From an uncultured beta proteobacterium (GTDB taxonomy: Bacteria > Pseudomonadota > Gammaproteobacteria > Burkholderiales > Burkholderiaceae_C): DNA of 64,000 nt. Each line of letters begins with the position of its first letter. The first letter of the stretch is position 1. Below the pieces are notes generated by a model. That model saw only the letters and a list, made by a program, of their open reading frames with translations, had not been told where the DNA came from and searched no databases. A program made the position numbers and the translations under genes. Shown one piece after another: positions 42,509 through 51,069 of this stretch. The DNA lies in contig CAISLN010000040.1 in assembly GCA_903886275.1 (NCBI GenBank), positions 62,001-126,000 of the forward strand, in the 5' to 3' direction.

Positions 42509-45500
42509 TCAGGCCCGCTGCACCTGCGCTTGGTGGTACTTGTCCAGCAACACCGTCCATTGCTGGCGCGCAGCCACCAGATGCCTTGCCTTGACGTGGC
42601 CGAAGCCGCGTATCTGCTCAGGGACCCGGGCAAAGGCGGCAGCGGCATCGCGGTTGGCGAGCTTGAGCGTGGGCAGCATGGCCTCTATCGCTGCGCGGTA
42701 CTCCACTATCAACGCACGCTCGCTGCGACGCTCTTCGCTGCGGCCAAACACATCGAAGGCGCTGCCGCGCAGGAATTTGCATCTGGCCAGCAAGCGCAGG
42801 GCGGTGCCCATCCAGGCGCCAAATCTTTGCTTTTGCAACTCACCCCTGTCATTGCGCTTGGCAAACAGCGGCGGCGCCAGGTGGTAATTGAGTTGGTAGC
42901 CGCCCTCGAACTTGTCCTGCAACCTGGCCGCAAAGTCGGTGTCACTGTGCAGACGGGCCACCTCGTATTCGTCCTTGTAGGCCATCAGCTTGAACAGGTA
43001 ACGGGCCACCGCCTCGCTCAGCGGCAGGGCCTCGCCAGTGCCCAATGCAGCTTCCGCGCTGCGCACCTTTTCAACAAAACCCCGGTACTGGTCGGCATAG
43101 GCTGCGTTCTGGTAGTCCGTCAAAAAACCCACGCGGTGCTGCACCAGCGCATCGAGCGCGGCCTTGCCCGTCTTGGGGCGCGGCGTGAAGGCAATCACCT
43201 GGGACGGCTTCAACAGGCGCTGCACAGCAGCCGGATCGACGGCGGCGCGGCAACCCCAGTCAAAGGCGGTCTTGTTGTTGTCCACCGCCACCGCATTGAG
43301 CTCGATGGCGCGCATCAATGAGGCGCGCTGCAACGGAATCCAGCCCTTTTGCCAGGCATAGCCCAGCATCATCGGGTTGGTATAGATGGCGTCTCCCAGC
43401 ACGTGGACTGCCAGGGCGTCGGCATCAAAGGTTCCGAGCCGATCGGCGCCAACCAGGTTGGCAATGTCGCTCAGGCACTGCTCGCCTGGATTGGCCCAGT
43501 CGGCATTGCGCACAAAGGCGGCGGTCGGTGTGCTGTTCGAATTGAGTGCCACATGGGTGCGTCCACTGCGCATGCGCACCAGGGTTTCCTTGCCCGCCAC
43601 CACGATGGGGTCGCAGCCGATGATGAGGTCGGCGCTGGCCATGCCCACACGCGTGGTGCGAATGCTGTCCTGCGTGGCGCCTATGAGCACATGGCTCCAA
43701 GTGGCACCGCCCTTTTGTGCCAGGCCACCGGCGTCCTGCGTGACGATGCCCAGGCCTTCCAGATGCGCGGCCATGCCCAGCAACTGGCCTATGGTGATAA
43801 CGCCGGTACCACCCACGCCGGCCACCACCATGCCCCAGACGCCGCCTGGCGTATTGGCCAGATCGGGAATCGCTGGCATGGCAGGCATTGGCGCAGACTG
43901 CCCCGGTGCGGCAGTGCCCTTGGGCTTTTTGAGCTTGCCGCCCTCCACCGTCACAAAGCTGGGGCAAAAGCCCTTCAGGCAAGACAGGTCCTTGTTGCAG
44001 CTGCTCTGGTTGATCTGGCGTTTGCGCCCAAGCTCGGTCTCCAGCGGCTCCACGCTGATGCAGTTGCTTTGCACACCACAGTCGCCACAGCCCTCGCAGA
44101 CCAGCTCGTTGATCACGACGCGCCGAGCCGGATCGACCAGTGTGCCGCGCTTGCGCCGACGGCGCTTCTCGGTGGCACAGGTCTGGTCGTAAATGATGAC
44201 GGTGGTGCCCAAGAGGGCGCGGAACTCGCGCTGCACCGCGTCGAGCGTGTCGCGGTGCTGAATGGCGATGCCTTCGGGCAGGCCCTTTACCTGCTCGTAT
44301 TTTTCCGGCTCGTCGGTGACGATGGTGATTTTTTGCGCGCCCTCGGCACGCATGCTTTGCGCGATCTGCACCACGCTGTGGCCCTCGGGCCGCTCGCCCA
44401 CCTGCTGGCCACCGGTCATGGCAACAGCGTCGTTGTACAGAATTTTGTAGGTGATGTTGACGCCCGCAGCGATGCTCTGGCGCACGGCCAACAGACCGCT
44501 GTGAAAGTAGGTGCCGTCGCCCAGATTGGCGAACATGTGTTGGTCATGGCTAAAGGGCTGCTGGCCGACCCAGGGCACGCCCTCGCCGCCCATTTGCGTG
44601 AAGCCCACGGTGTCGCGGTCCATCCAGATGGTCATGAAATGGCAGCCTATGCCGGCCATGGCGCGCGAGCCTTCGGGCACTTTCGTGGAGGTGTTGTGCG
44701 GGCAGCCCGAGCAGAACCAGGGCTGGCGCTCCGGGCCCTTGCCGCTGGTGAGTTCGATGGCATGCATGGCCTGTTCCTTGGCCTGCAGGATGGCGAGCTG
44801 CGCATCGATGCGCGCCGTGGTGTCCGCATCGAGCCCCAGCTTCTTGATGCGCCGGCAAATAGCGCGCGCAATCAGCGCCGGGTTCAGATCCGCATTGGCG
44901 CGCAGCAGCGTGTGCTCGCTCGGGCTGGGCACCGACCACTCGCCACCGGCGCCATAGCGGTCCTCGGTGTCCACCGCGTCAAACTTGCCCAGTACCGTGG
45001 GTCGCACATCGGCGCGCCAGTTGTAGAGTTCTTCTTTGAGCTGGTATTCGATGACCTGGCGCTTCTCCTCCACCACCAAAATTTCCTGCAAGCCGGTGGC
45101 AAATTCACGCGTCAACTGGGCCTCCAAAGGCCAGACCACACCGACCTTGTGCAGGCGAATGCCGATGCGTTGGCAAGTGGCATCGTCCAGCCCCAGGTCG
45201 AGCAGGGCCTGGCGTGTGTCGTTAAAAGCCTTGCCGCTGGCGATGATGCCAAAGCGGTCGTTCTGGCCTTCGATGACGTTGTAGTTGAGGCGGTTGGCGC
45301 GGATATAGGCCAGGGCCGCGTACCACTTAAAGTCAAACAGGCGCGCCTCCTGCTCCAGCGCATGGTCCGGCCAGCGGATATGCAGGCCGCCGCTCGGGAT
45401 GATGAAGTCGGTAGGCGTCTGGATCTGTACGCGATTCGGGTCCACCAGCACGGTGGCGCTGGACTCCACAATTTCCTGAATCGTCTTCATCCCCGCCCAG

Positions 45501-46144
45501 ACGCCGGAGAAGCGGCTCATGGCGAAGGCATGCAGCCCCAGGTCCAGAATCTCCTGCACATTGGACGGGAAGAACACCGGAAAGCCGCAGGCCTTGAAGA
45601 TGTGGTCGCTCTGGTGGGCAGCGGTGCTGCTCTTAGAGATGTGGTCATCGCCGGCCACGGCGATCACGCCACCCCAGGGGGTGGTGCCGGCCATATTGGC
45701 GTGCTTGAACACGTCCGAGCAGCGGTCCACGCCCGGGCCCTTGCCGTACCAGATGCCGAACACACCGTCGTATTTATTCGTGCCGGGGGGTGCGAAACCA
45801 AGCTGCTGTGTGCCCCACAGCGCGGTGGCGGCCAGCTCTTCGTTGACACCGGGCTGAAAGACGATGTGCTGGGCCTTGAGGTGCTTCTCGGCCTTCACCA
45901 GAGCCTGGTCATACCCACCCAGCGGTGAGCCACGGTAGCCGCTGATGAAGCCTGCCGTGTTCTTGCCCAGTTGCGCATCGCGCACACGCTGCAGCATGGG
46001 CAGGCGCACCAGCGCTTGCACGCCGCTCATAAAGGCCGGGCCTTGGGTCAGAGCGTATTTGTCGTCGAGGGTGACGCGGTCCAAGGCTTTGCGCAGGTAC
46101 TCGGGCAGCTCGGTCAGTAGGCGCGGGTCCAGTGGGGCATTCAT
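42509..46144 (-). CDS. indolepyruvate ferredoxin oxidoreductase, alpha/beta fusion
   Basis: 1211 aa; FISGYRGSPLGGYD N-terminus, ferredoxin-like CEGCGDCGVQSNC, GVGGTGVITIGQLLGMAAHLEG. Confidence 0.92.
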   Translation of the reverse strand: MNAPLDPRLLTELPEYLRKALDRVTLDDKYALTQGPAFMSGVQALVRLPMLQRVRDAQLGKNTAGFISGYRGSPLGGYDQALVKAEKHLKAQHIVFQPGVNEELAATALWGTQQLGFAPPGTNKYDGVFGIWYGKGPGVDRCSDVFKHANMAGTTPWGGVIAVAGDDHISKSSTAAHQSDHIFKACGFPVFFPSNVQEILDLGLHAFAMSRFSGVWAGMKTIQEIVESSATVLVDPNRVQIQTPTDFIIPSGGLHIRWPDHALEQEARLFDFKWYAALAYIRANRLNYNVIEGQNDRFGIIASGKAFNDTRQALLDLGLDDATCQRIGIRLHKVGVVWPLEAQLTREFATGLQEILVVEEKRQVIEYQLKEELYNWRADVRPTVLGKFDAVDTEDRYGAGGEWSVPSPSEHTLLRANADLNPALIARAICRRIKKLGLDADTTARIDAQLAILQAKEQAMHAIELTSGKGPERQPWFCSGCPHNTSTKVPEGSRAMAGIGCHFMTIWMDRDTVGFTQMGGEGVPWVGQQPFSHDQHMFANLGDGTYFHSGLLAVRQSIAAGVNITYKILYNDAVAMTGGQQVGERPEGHSVVQIAQSMRAEGAQKITIVTDEPEKYEQVKGLPEGIAIQHRDTLDAVQREFRALLGTTVIIYDQTCATEKRRRRKRGTLVDPARRVVINELVCEGCGDCGVQSNCISVEPLETELGRKRQINQSSCNKDLSCLKGFCPSFVTVEGGKLKKPKGTAAPGQSAPMPAMPAIPDLANTPGGVWGMVVAGVGGTGVITIGQLLGMAAHLEGLGIVTQDAGGLAQKGGATWSHVLIGATQDSIRTTRVGMASADLIIGCDPIVVAGKETLVRMRSGRTHVALNSNSTPTAAFVRNADWANPGEQCLSDIANLVGADRLGTFDADALAVHVLGDAIYTNPMMLGYAWQKGWIPLQRASLMRAIELNAVAVDNNKTAFDWGCRAAVDPAAVQRLLKPSQVIAFTPRPKTGKAALDALVQHRVGFLTDYQNAAYADQYRGFVEKVRSAEAALGTGEALPLSEAVARYLFKLMAYKDEYEVARLHSDTDFAARLQDKFEGGYQLNYHLAPPLFAKRNDRGELQKQRFGAWMGTALRLLARCKFLRGSAFDVFGRSEERRSERALIVEYRAAIEAMLPTLKLANRDAAAAFARVPEQIRGFGHVKARHLVAARQQWTVLLDKYHQAQVQRA

Positions 46145-46331
46145 GGGTGATGTCTCCTGTAGTGGTGCGTCGCCTTGTGGGCAACTCTCGGTGCGGCCCG
46201 GTCCGGGTAGGACGGGGTGCGGCGTGGAGGCAGTGTAGTGCAGACATTGCTTCTGTGTGCACGGGTCTTACCCTTGGAGAGCGGGTGGCATCGGCTGACC
46301 TCTACACACCTTGTGCGTGCCTGTGCATGTC

Positions 46332-46431
46332 GCGCCGCGAGCGGGTATGCCCGTGGCCTCATACTGCGGGTACGCACAAAACGAAGTTTCGGCGCAGCCA
46401 AATCGGCCCCGGGCACACCCGCTCACGTCGC
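46332..46431 (-). repeat. structured repeat copy A
   Basis: Arms 46339-46353 / 46410-46424 (14/15 pairing) extended on both sides; core 46356-46379, rc ttgtgcgtacccgcagtatgaggc. Confidence 0.75.
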
Positions 46432-46534
46432 ATAGTGGCGCGGTTGCTAGTCTGCAGGAATACCGATACCAAGAGCCCTGTCTCTGCCAACGGGTGTTGT
46501 GGTTGTTCCCTTGGCCGACCCAGCCCGCAGGACA

Positions 46535-46610
46535 CAGAGGTGGTGGGTGTCGGGGCCGACGACTTGTGCGTACCCGCAGTAGGAGGCGGCCCCGATACCC
46601 GCCGACTCTG
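46535..46610 (+). repeat. structured repeat copy B
   Basis: Arms 46542-46558 / 46587-46603 (17 pairs incl. two G-T) plus cagag/ctctg extension; core ttgtgcgtacccgcagtaggaggc at 46564-46587. Confidence 0.8.
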
Positions 46611-46636
46611 CACCAGACCGGCAGGCGAAAGCACAG

Positions 46637-47911
46637 TTAAAAGCAGGTGTGAATCGCCCCGGTGACCAAACCGTCATCCTGCGCAATCACCATCCAGCGC
46701 CACTTGTCAAAGGTGGTGCAGGGATGGGAGAGGCCCAGCACCACGCGGTCTCCTACGCAGGGCACCAGACCGGCAGGGTCAAACTGTAGATAGGCGTGCT
46801 GGTCGTTGAGCGCTGTGATGCGCCAGTCCGGCGGCGTGGCGACAACATCTTCCATGCGGCGCACACCGGCGCGGGCCAGACGCTGCGGCATCGGCAGCTC
46901 GATGTCGTAAGAGATGTCGCGCCTGCCGCAGCTGAGGAAGGCCAGGCCGGGCTCGGGCACCGACTGCACCAGGGTCCAGACCTCCAGCGCCGGCAGCAAA
47001 GAACTTTGCAGGCCTTCGCGCTGCTCCAACAACTTGAGGTAGCGCCGGTAATGGCCATGGTCGTGCGTGATGTAGCAGCCCGAGCGCAACACGCCTTCCA
47101 CCGGCTTGGACAGGCCTCCGGTGCGCAGCAGGGGCAGCACCAGATCGAACACCGCCGAGCCGCCGGCTGTGAGCAAAATCGAGTCGGCGGCAAACAGGCC
47201 GCGCGTGTCGCATTGGCGAACCACCGCCAGCACCCGGCGCACCAGGTCCGTGACGGCTGCCACATCGGGGGCGTTGTCACACTGGGCGGCATTGCCTTCG
47301 TAGCACTCCACACCGCACAGGCGCAGGACCGGTGAGACAGCGATGGCCTGGGCCAGCGCCATTGCTTCTTCCTGCGTGCGGCAACCGGTGCGCTTGCCCG
47401 CCACGCCGATCTCCAACAGCACATCAAACGGTGGAAAAGGCGCCTGGGTGGTGGACCATTGCTCGATCAGATGCAGTTGCGCCAGCGAATCGACCAGGAA
47501 CCAGACCTGCAAGTCAGGGTAAGTTTGCAGCAAATAACGCAGCCCCGCCAGATCGACCGGGCTGAGCACTTGGTTGGCAATGATGGCGCGGCGCACCCCG
47601 GCGGCCACGCCTATGCCCAGCTGAAAAATCGTAGCAAAACTCAGGCCCCAGGCGCCAACCTGCAGCTGCATGTGAAACAGCTCGGGCGACATGGTGGTCT
47701 TGCCGTGCGGTGCCAACAGCACGCCCTTGGCGTTGGCATAGTCTTGCATCCAGGCCAGGTTGTGCGCCAGTGCGCTGCGGTTCAGCACCGCCAAGGGATA
47801 GGCCAGATCGTCGGCCAGCAGACTCCACTGTCGCGCCGCTGCGTCCTGCGCCAGCAGCGGTGGTGCAAACAGAGGGAAGCTCTTGCAGGCGGAATTAAAA
47901 ACCGGATTCAT
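46637..47911 (-). CDS. PLP-dependent alanine racemase-fold protein (amino acid deaminase / D-threonine aldolase-like)
   Basis: NRSALAHNLAWMQDYANAKGVLLAPHGKTTMSPELF (PLP-lysine barrel), C-terminal GDRVVLGLSHPCTTFDKW. Confidence 0.85.
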   Translation of the reverse strand: MNPVFNSACKSFPLFAPPLLAQDAAARQWSLLADDLAYPLAVLNRSALAHNLAWMQDYANAKGVLLAPHGKTTMSPELFHMQLQVGAWGLSFATIFQLGIGVAAGVRRAIIANQVLSPVDLAGLRYLLQTYPDLQVWFLVDSLAQLHLIEQWSTTQAPFPPFDVLLEIGVAGKRTGCRTQEEAMALAQAIAVSPVLRLCGVECYEGNAAQCDNAPDVAAVTDLVRRVLAVVRQCDTRGLFAADSILLTAGGSAVFDLVLPLLRTGGLSKPVEGVLRSGCYITHDHGHYRRYLKLLEQREGLQSSLLPALEVWTLVQSVPEPGLAFLSCGRRDISYDIELPMPQRLARAGVRRMEDVVATPPDWRITALNDQHAYLQFDPAGLVPCVGDRVVLGLSHPCTTFDKWRWMVIAQDDGLVTGAIHTCF

Positions 47912-47963
47912 GGGGCCATGCGGCAGTGGTTCCGGCAGGCCCGTGCTGCGCAGCGTCGATCGC

Positions 47964-48923
47964 TTAGCGTTCCAGCACCCGGCGAATGGTGGCGCCGAGT
48001 TCCTCGGCCACGAACTTGGCTACATAGGCGTCGGCACCCACGCTCCTGACGTGGCTCTCGTTGGTGATGCCGGTGAGCGAGGAGTGAATGATCACCGGGA
48101 TACCGCTAAAGCGGGAATCTTGCTTGATGTTGCGCGTGAGCGTAAAGCCGTCCATCTCCGGCATTTCCAGGTCGGTCAACACCAGGGCCACCTTGTCCTT
48201 CACGCTCTTGCCCTGCTGCTTGGCCTCGGCGCTCAGCGCGTCCAGTTTTTCCCAGGCCTCCTTGCCGCTCTTGGTCATGATGAAAGGGATGCTCATGGCC
48301 TTGAGGCCCTGCTCAATCATCAGGCGGGCCACGGCCGAGTCATCCGCCGCCAGCACCACAGCACCCGGCGGAATCGAAGTGGCGGACAGAACCACACCCT
48401 CCGGTACGCTCTGGTGTTGATCGGGAAATACATCGCGCAGGATTTGCTCCACATCCAGCACCTGGGCCAGGCGGGTGTTTTCGGCGTTGCCGTCTAGGCG
48501 GGCGATGCTGGTGACCAGGCCCCCACCGGTGCCCTCGGCAGACAGCACCTGCTTCCACTCCAGGCGCACGATCTCGTTGACCTCTTCCACCGCAAAGGCC
48601 TGGGTGGTGCGGGCAAATTCGGTGACCAACAATATGCCCAGACCCTTGGTGGGATTGCAACCAGTGATCAGGGGCAGGTTGATGACCGGAATCATCTGAC
48701 CGCGAATGTTGGCCACACCCATCACGCTGGGCGGCGCGTTGACCATGGCCGTGATCTCGGGCATGACCATGATCTCGCGCACCTTGAACACATTGATGCC
48801 AAAGAGTTCACGCTTGGTCGTGCCGTTGGCCTCACCCAGGCGAAACAGGAGCAGCTCAAACATGCTCTTGCCGGTCAGGTTGGTGCGCTCGTCGATCTCG
48901 CGCATTGCCGAGTTGCTGTTCAT
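47964..48923 (-). CDS. cheV: chemotaxis protein CheV (CheW-REC)
   Basis: CheW-like domain FGINVFKVREIM.., C-terminal REC domain VVLAADDSAVARLMIEQGL..LVLTDLEMPEMDGFTL; ORF opens at 48962. Confidence 0.92.
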   Translation of the reverse strand: MNSNSAMREIDERTNLTGKSMFELLLFRLGEANGTTKRELFGINVFKVREIMVMPEITAMVNAPPSVMGVANIRGQMIPVINLPLITGCNPTKGLGILLVTEFARTTQAFAVEEVNEIVRLEWKQVLSAEGTGGGLVTSIARLDGNAENTRLAQVLDVEQILRDVFPDQHQSVPEGVVLSATSIPPGAVVLAADDSAVARLMIEQGLKAMSIPFIMTKSGKEAWEKLDALSAEAKQQGKSVKDKVALVLTDLEMPEMDGFTLTRNIKQDSRFSGIPVIIHSSLTGITNESHVRSVGADAYVAKFVAEELGATIRRVLER

Positions 48924-48995
48924 GGTGGTGCTCCTGTTCATACCGCGTAAATCTTCAGACAAATCCTTCGACGGGTCATGGTACCGTGAACTCCG

Positions 48996-50126
48996 CTATT
49001 TTGGCCAGATCACCCACATCTGCAGTGGCTGGCGCAGCCTGCCAGCCAGCTCCTGCGCATCGAAACCCCAGCCGGCAAAATAGTCCGCGCGCACCGCTCC
49101 GGTGATGGCGCTTCCAGTGTCCTGCGCCAGCACCAAGCGTTGCAGCTTGGTCTGTGTTCCGCTGGAGGCCAGCCAGACCGGCGTGCCATAGGGAATGCTG
49201 CCGGGGTCCACCGCAATCGAGCGCCCAGGCGTCAGGGCCACTCCCTGTGCACCCTTGGGGCCAAAGGCGGCGTCCAGATCGGTCAGCGGCTCTTCCTTGA
49301 AGAACACCACGCGCGGATTGCTCCACAGCAGCTCCTGCTGGCGCTGCGGGTTCTGCGCCAGCCAGGCCTTGATGCCGGGCCAGGTGGCGTCCTTGACCAG
49401 CCCCTGGTCCAGCAGCCAGCGGCCCACGCTGCGGTAAGGCTGCTCGTTGGTGCCCGCAAAGGCCACGCGCACCAACTGCGACGTGCCATCGGCCTGGGTC
49501 AGGCGCAGGCGCCCCGAGCCCTGGATTTGCAACACCAGTGCATCCACTGGGTCGGCCACATAGGCAATGGCGCGGCCCAGCAGAGCGGCCTGGGCCTCGG
49601 GCAGGGTTTCCATTTCGCGCCGATTGAACCAGGGCTTGCGCTGTGCCAGGTTGCGCGGCAGCTGGTAAATAGGCACCGTGAACTGCGCCGTGGGCAGGCG
49701 ACTGGCATCCAACTGCGGCTCGAAGTAGCCCGTCAACATGCCCTTGGCATCGCCCTGCTGGCTTTCCACGCGCTGCGGCTGAAAATGCAGGCGCATCCAC
49801 TCGCGCTGCTGCTCACCGGTGGCAATGCTCAGGCGCCGCACATCGCCACAGTAGCTGGCAAACACCGTGCCCGGGCGCTCGCAACTTTTGGTCCAGGCAT
49901 TCCAGGCATCAAACAGGTTGTCTTCCTCAAAACCCGGTAACTCGCTCCAGGCCACGGTGGTCCAGCGCCCCTTGGAAGGGCTGCTGCTAAAAGTTGGTGC
50001 GACCCCCGTCTGGCGGGCCGGAGCGCTCACCGGCGGGACTGAAGGATAAAGAACCGGTGCACTGCCGCAGGCAGCCAGCATTCCTACAATCAGGACCAAA
50101 CACCACCACCGCAAAGATTGCACCAT
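48996..50126 (-). CDS. mltA: membrane-bound lytic murein transglycosylase A
   Basis: Lipoprotein signal VGMLAACGSAP; GMLTGYFEPQLDAS, VDPGSIPYGTPVWL, QDTGSAITGAVRADYFAGWG. Confidence 0.93.
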   Translation of the reverse strand: MVQSLRWWCLVLIVGMLAACGSAPVLYPSVPPVSAPARQTGVAPTFSSSPSKGRWTTVAWSELPGFEEDNLFDAWNAWTKSCERPGTVFASYCGDVRRLSIATGEQQREWMRLHFQPQRVESQQGDAKGMLTGYFEPQLDASRLPTAQFTVPIYQLPRNLAQRKPWFNRREMETLPEAQAALLGRAIAYVADPVDALVLQIQGSGRLRLTQADGTSQLVRVAFAGTNEQPYRSVGRWLLDQGLVKDATWPGIKAWLAQNPQRQQELLWSNPRVVFFKEEPLTDLDAAFGPKGAQGVALTPGRSIAVDPGSIPYGTPVWLASSGTQTKLQRLVLAQDTGSAITGAVRADYFAGWGFDAQELAGRLRQPLQMWVIWPK

Positions 50127-50259
50127 GACACTGCTGTTGCTAGAGGCCCTAGGGGCCGGATTGTTATTTATTGGAATCATTTGGTGGACCATGTTTTGCG
50201 GACGCCCGGATGGCGATCCGCCATCTGCAACGCAGGACAAAGAAGACAAGCGCTCATAA
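50125..50259 (+). CDS. candidate small membrane protein, 44 aa
   Basis: ATG..TAA encodes MTLLLLEALGAGLLFIGIIWWTMFCGRPDGDPPSATQDKEDKRS; one TM helix then charged tail; below the ORF-track length limit. Confidence 0.5.
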   Translation: MTLLLLEALGAGLLFIGIIWWTMFCGRPDGDPPSATQDKEDKRS

Positions 50260-51069
50260 GACCCGGTGCTGCAGGGCCGGCAACTGGCTGCGCCAACGCT
50301 GCAAGGCAAGCGCATCGAGGTCGGCAATCACCACGCCAGGCTCCTGCGCCTGCTCGGCCAGCACCTGGCCCCAGGGATTGATCAGCATGGACTGGCCCCA
50401 GGTCTGGCGACCACCTGCATGCACGCCACCCTGGGCGGCGGCGGCCACATAGGCCAGGTTCTCAATCGCACGGGCCCGCAGCAAGATTTCCCAATGCGCC
50501 TTGCCCGTGGTGTGGGTAAAGGCCGCGGGCACCAGCAGCAGGTCCACCCCAAGGGATGCATAGCTGCGGTAGAGCTCGGCAAAGCGCAGGTCGTAGCAGA
50601 TGCTCATGCCGATCTGCCAACTGTGGCCGTCCTTGGAGGGCAGGGTAAAGCGGGTCGGTGTGTGGCCACGGTCGAGCACACGCGACTCGTCATAGGCCTC
50701 GCGTCCGTTGTCAAAGCGAAACAGGTGGATCTTGTCGTAGCGTGCCACGCACTGGCCTTGGCGGTCGAAGGCCAGCGAGCTGTTGAACACCCGGCCCGCG
50801 CCAGCACCGCTCAAAGGCAGCGTACCTCCCACAAGCCACAGGCCCAGCTCTTGCGCCGTCTGGGCCAAAAACTGTTGGATGGGGCCACTGCCAAAGGGCT
50901 CCTGAATCGCCAACTTGTCGGCGTCTTGCTGGCCGATCAGGCAAAAGTATTCCGGCAGCACAGCCAGTTCGGCACCCTGGTCTGCGGCCTGCTGCAATAG
51001 CCTGCGGGCCTGCTGCAAGTTGTCTTGCAGCACCGCGGTGGAGACCATCTGAATGGCGGCGACTTTCAT
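50254..51069 (-). CDS. carbon-nitrogen hydrolase (nitrilase family)
   Basis: MKVAAIQMVSTAVLQDNLQQA, LAVLPEYFCLIG, YDKIHLFRFDNG, GMSICYDLRFAELYR; ORF opens at 51141. Confidence 0.92.
   Translation of the reverse strand: MKVAAIQMVSTAVLQDNLQQARRLLQQAADQGAELAVLPEYFCLIGQQDADKLAIQEPFGSGPIQQFLAQTAQELGLWLVGGTLPLSGAGAGRVFNSSLAFDRQGQCVARYDKIHLFRFDNGREAYDESRVLDRGHTPTRFTLPSKDGHSWQIGMSICYDLRFAELYRSYASLGVDLLLVPAAFTHTTGKAHWEILLRARAIENLAYVAAAAQGGVHAGGRQTWGQSMLINPWGQVLAEQAQEPGVVIADLDALALQRWRSQLPALQHRVL

Noticed and set aside
43349-45928. 859-aa + strand ORF antisense to indolepyruvate ferredoxin oxidoreductase
   Set aside because: The - strand frame encodes a clearly recognisable enzyme; the long antisense frame is a high-GC codon-bias shadow with His/Gly/Ala-rich composition and no recognisable motif.
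46332-46610. Integron attC sites as explanation of the paired hairpins
   Set aside because: No RYYYAAC/GTTRRRY core sites, no cassette ORF between them and no integrase in the window.
46132-46686. Short ORFs on both strands of the 46-kb intergenic region (e.g. 177 aa +, 117 aa -)
   Set aside because: Arg/Cys-rich frames produced by palindromic GC-rich repeats; recurring YCGYAQ/RRERVCP peptides are repeat translations, not protein homology.
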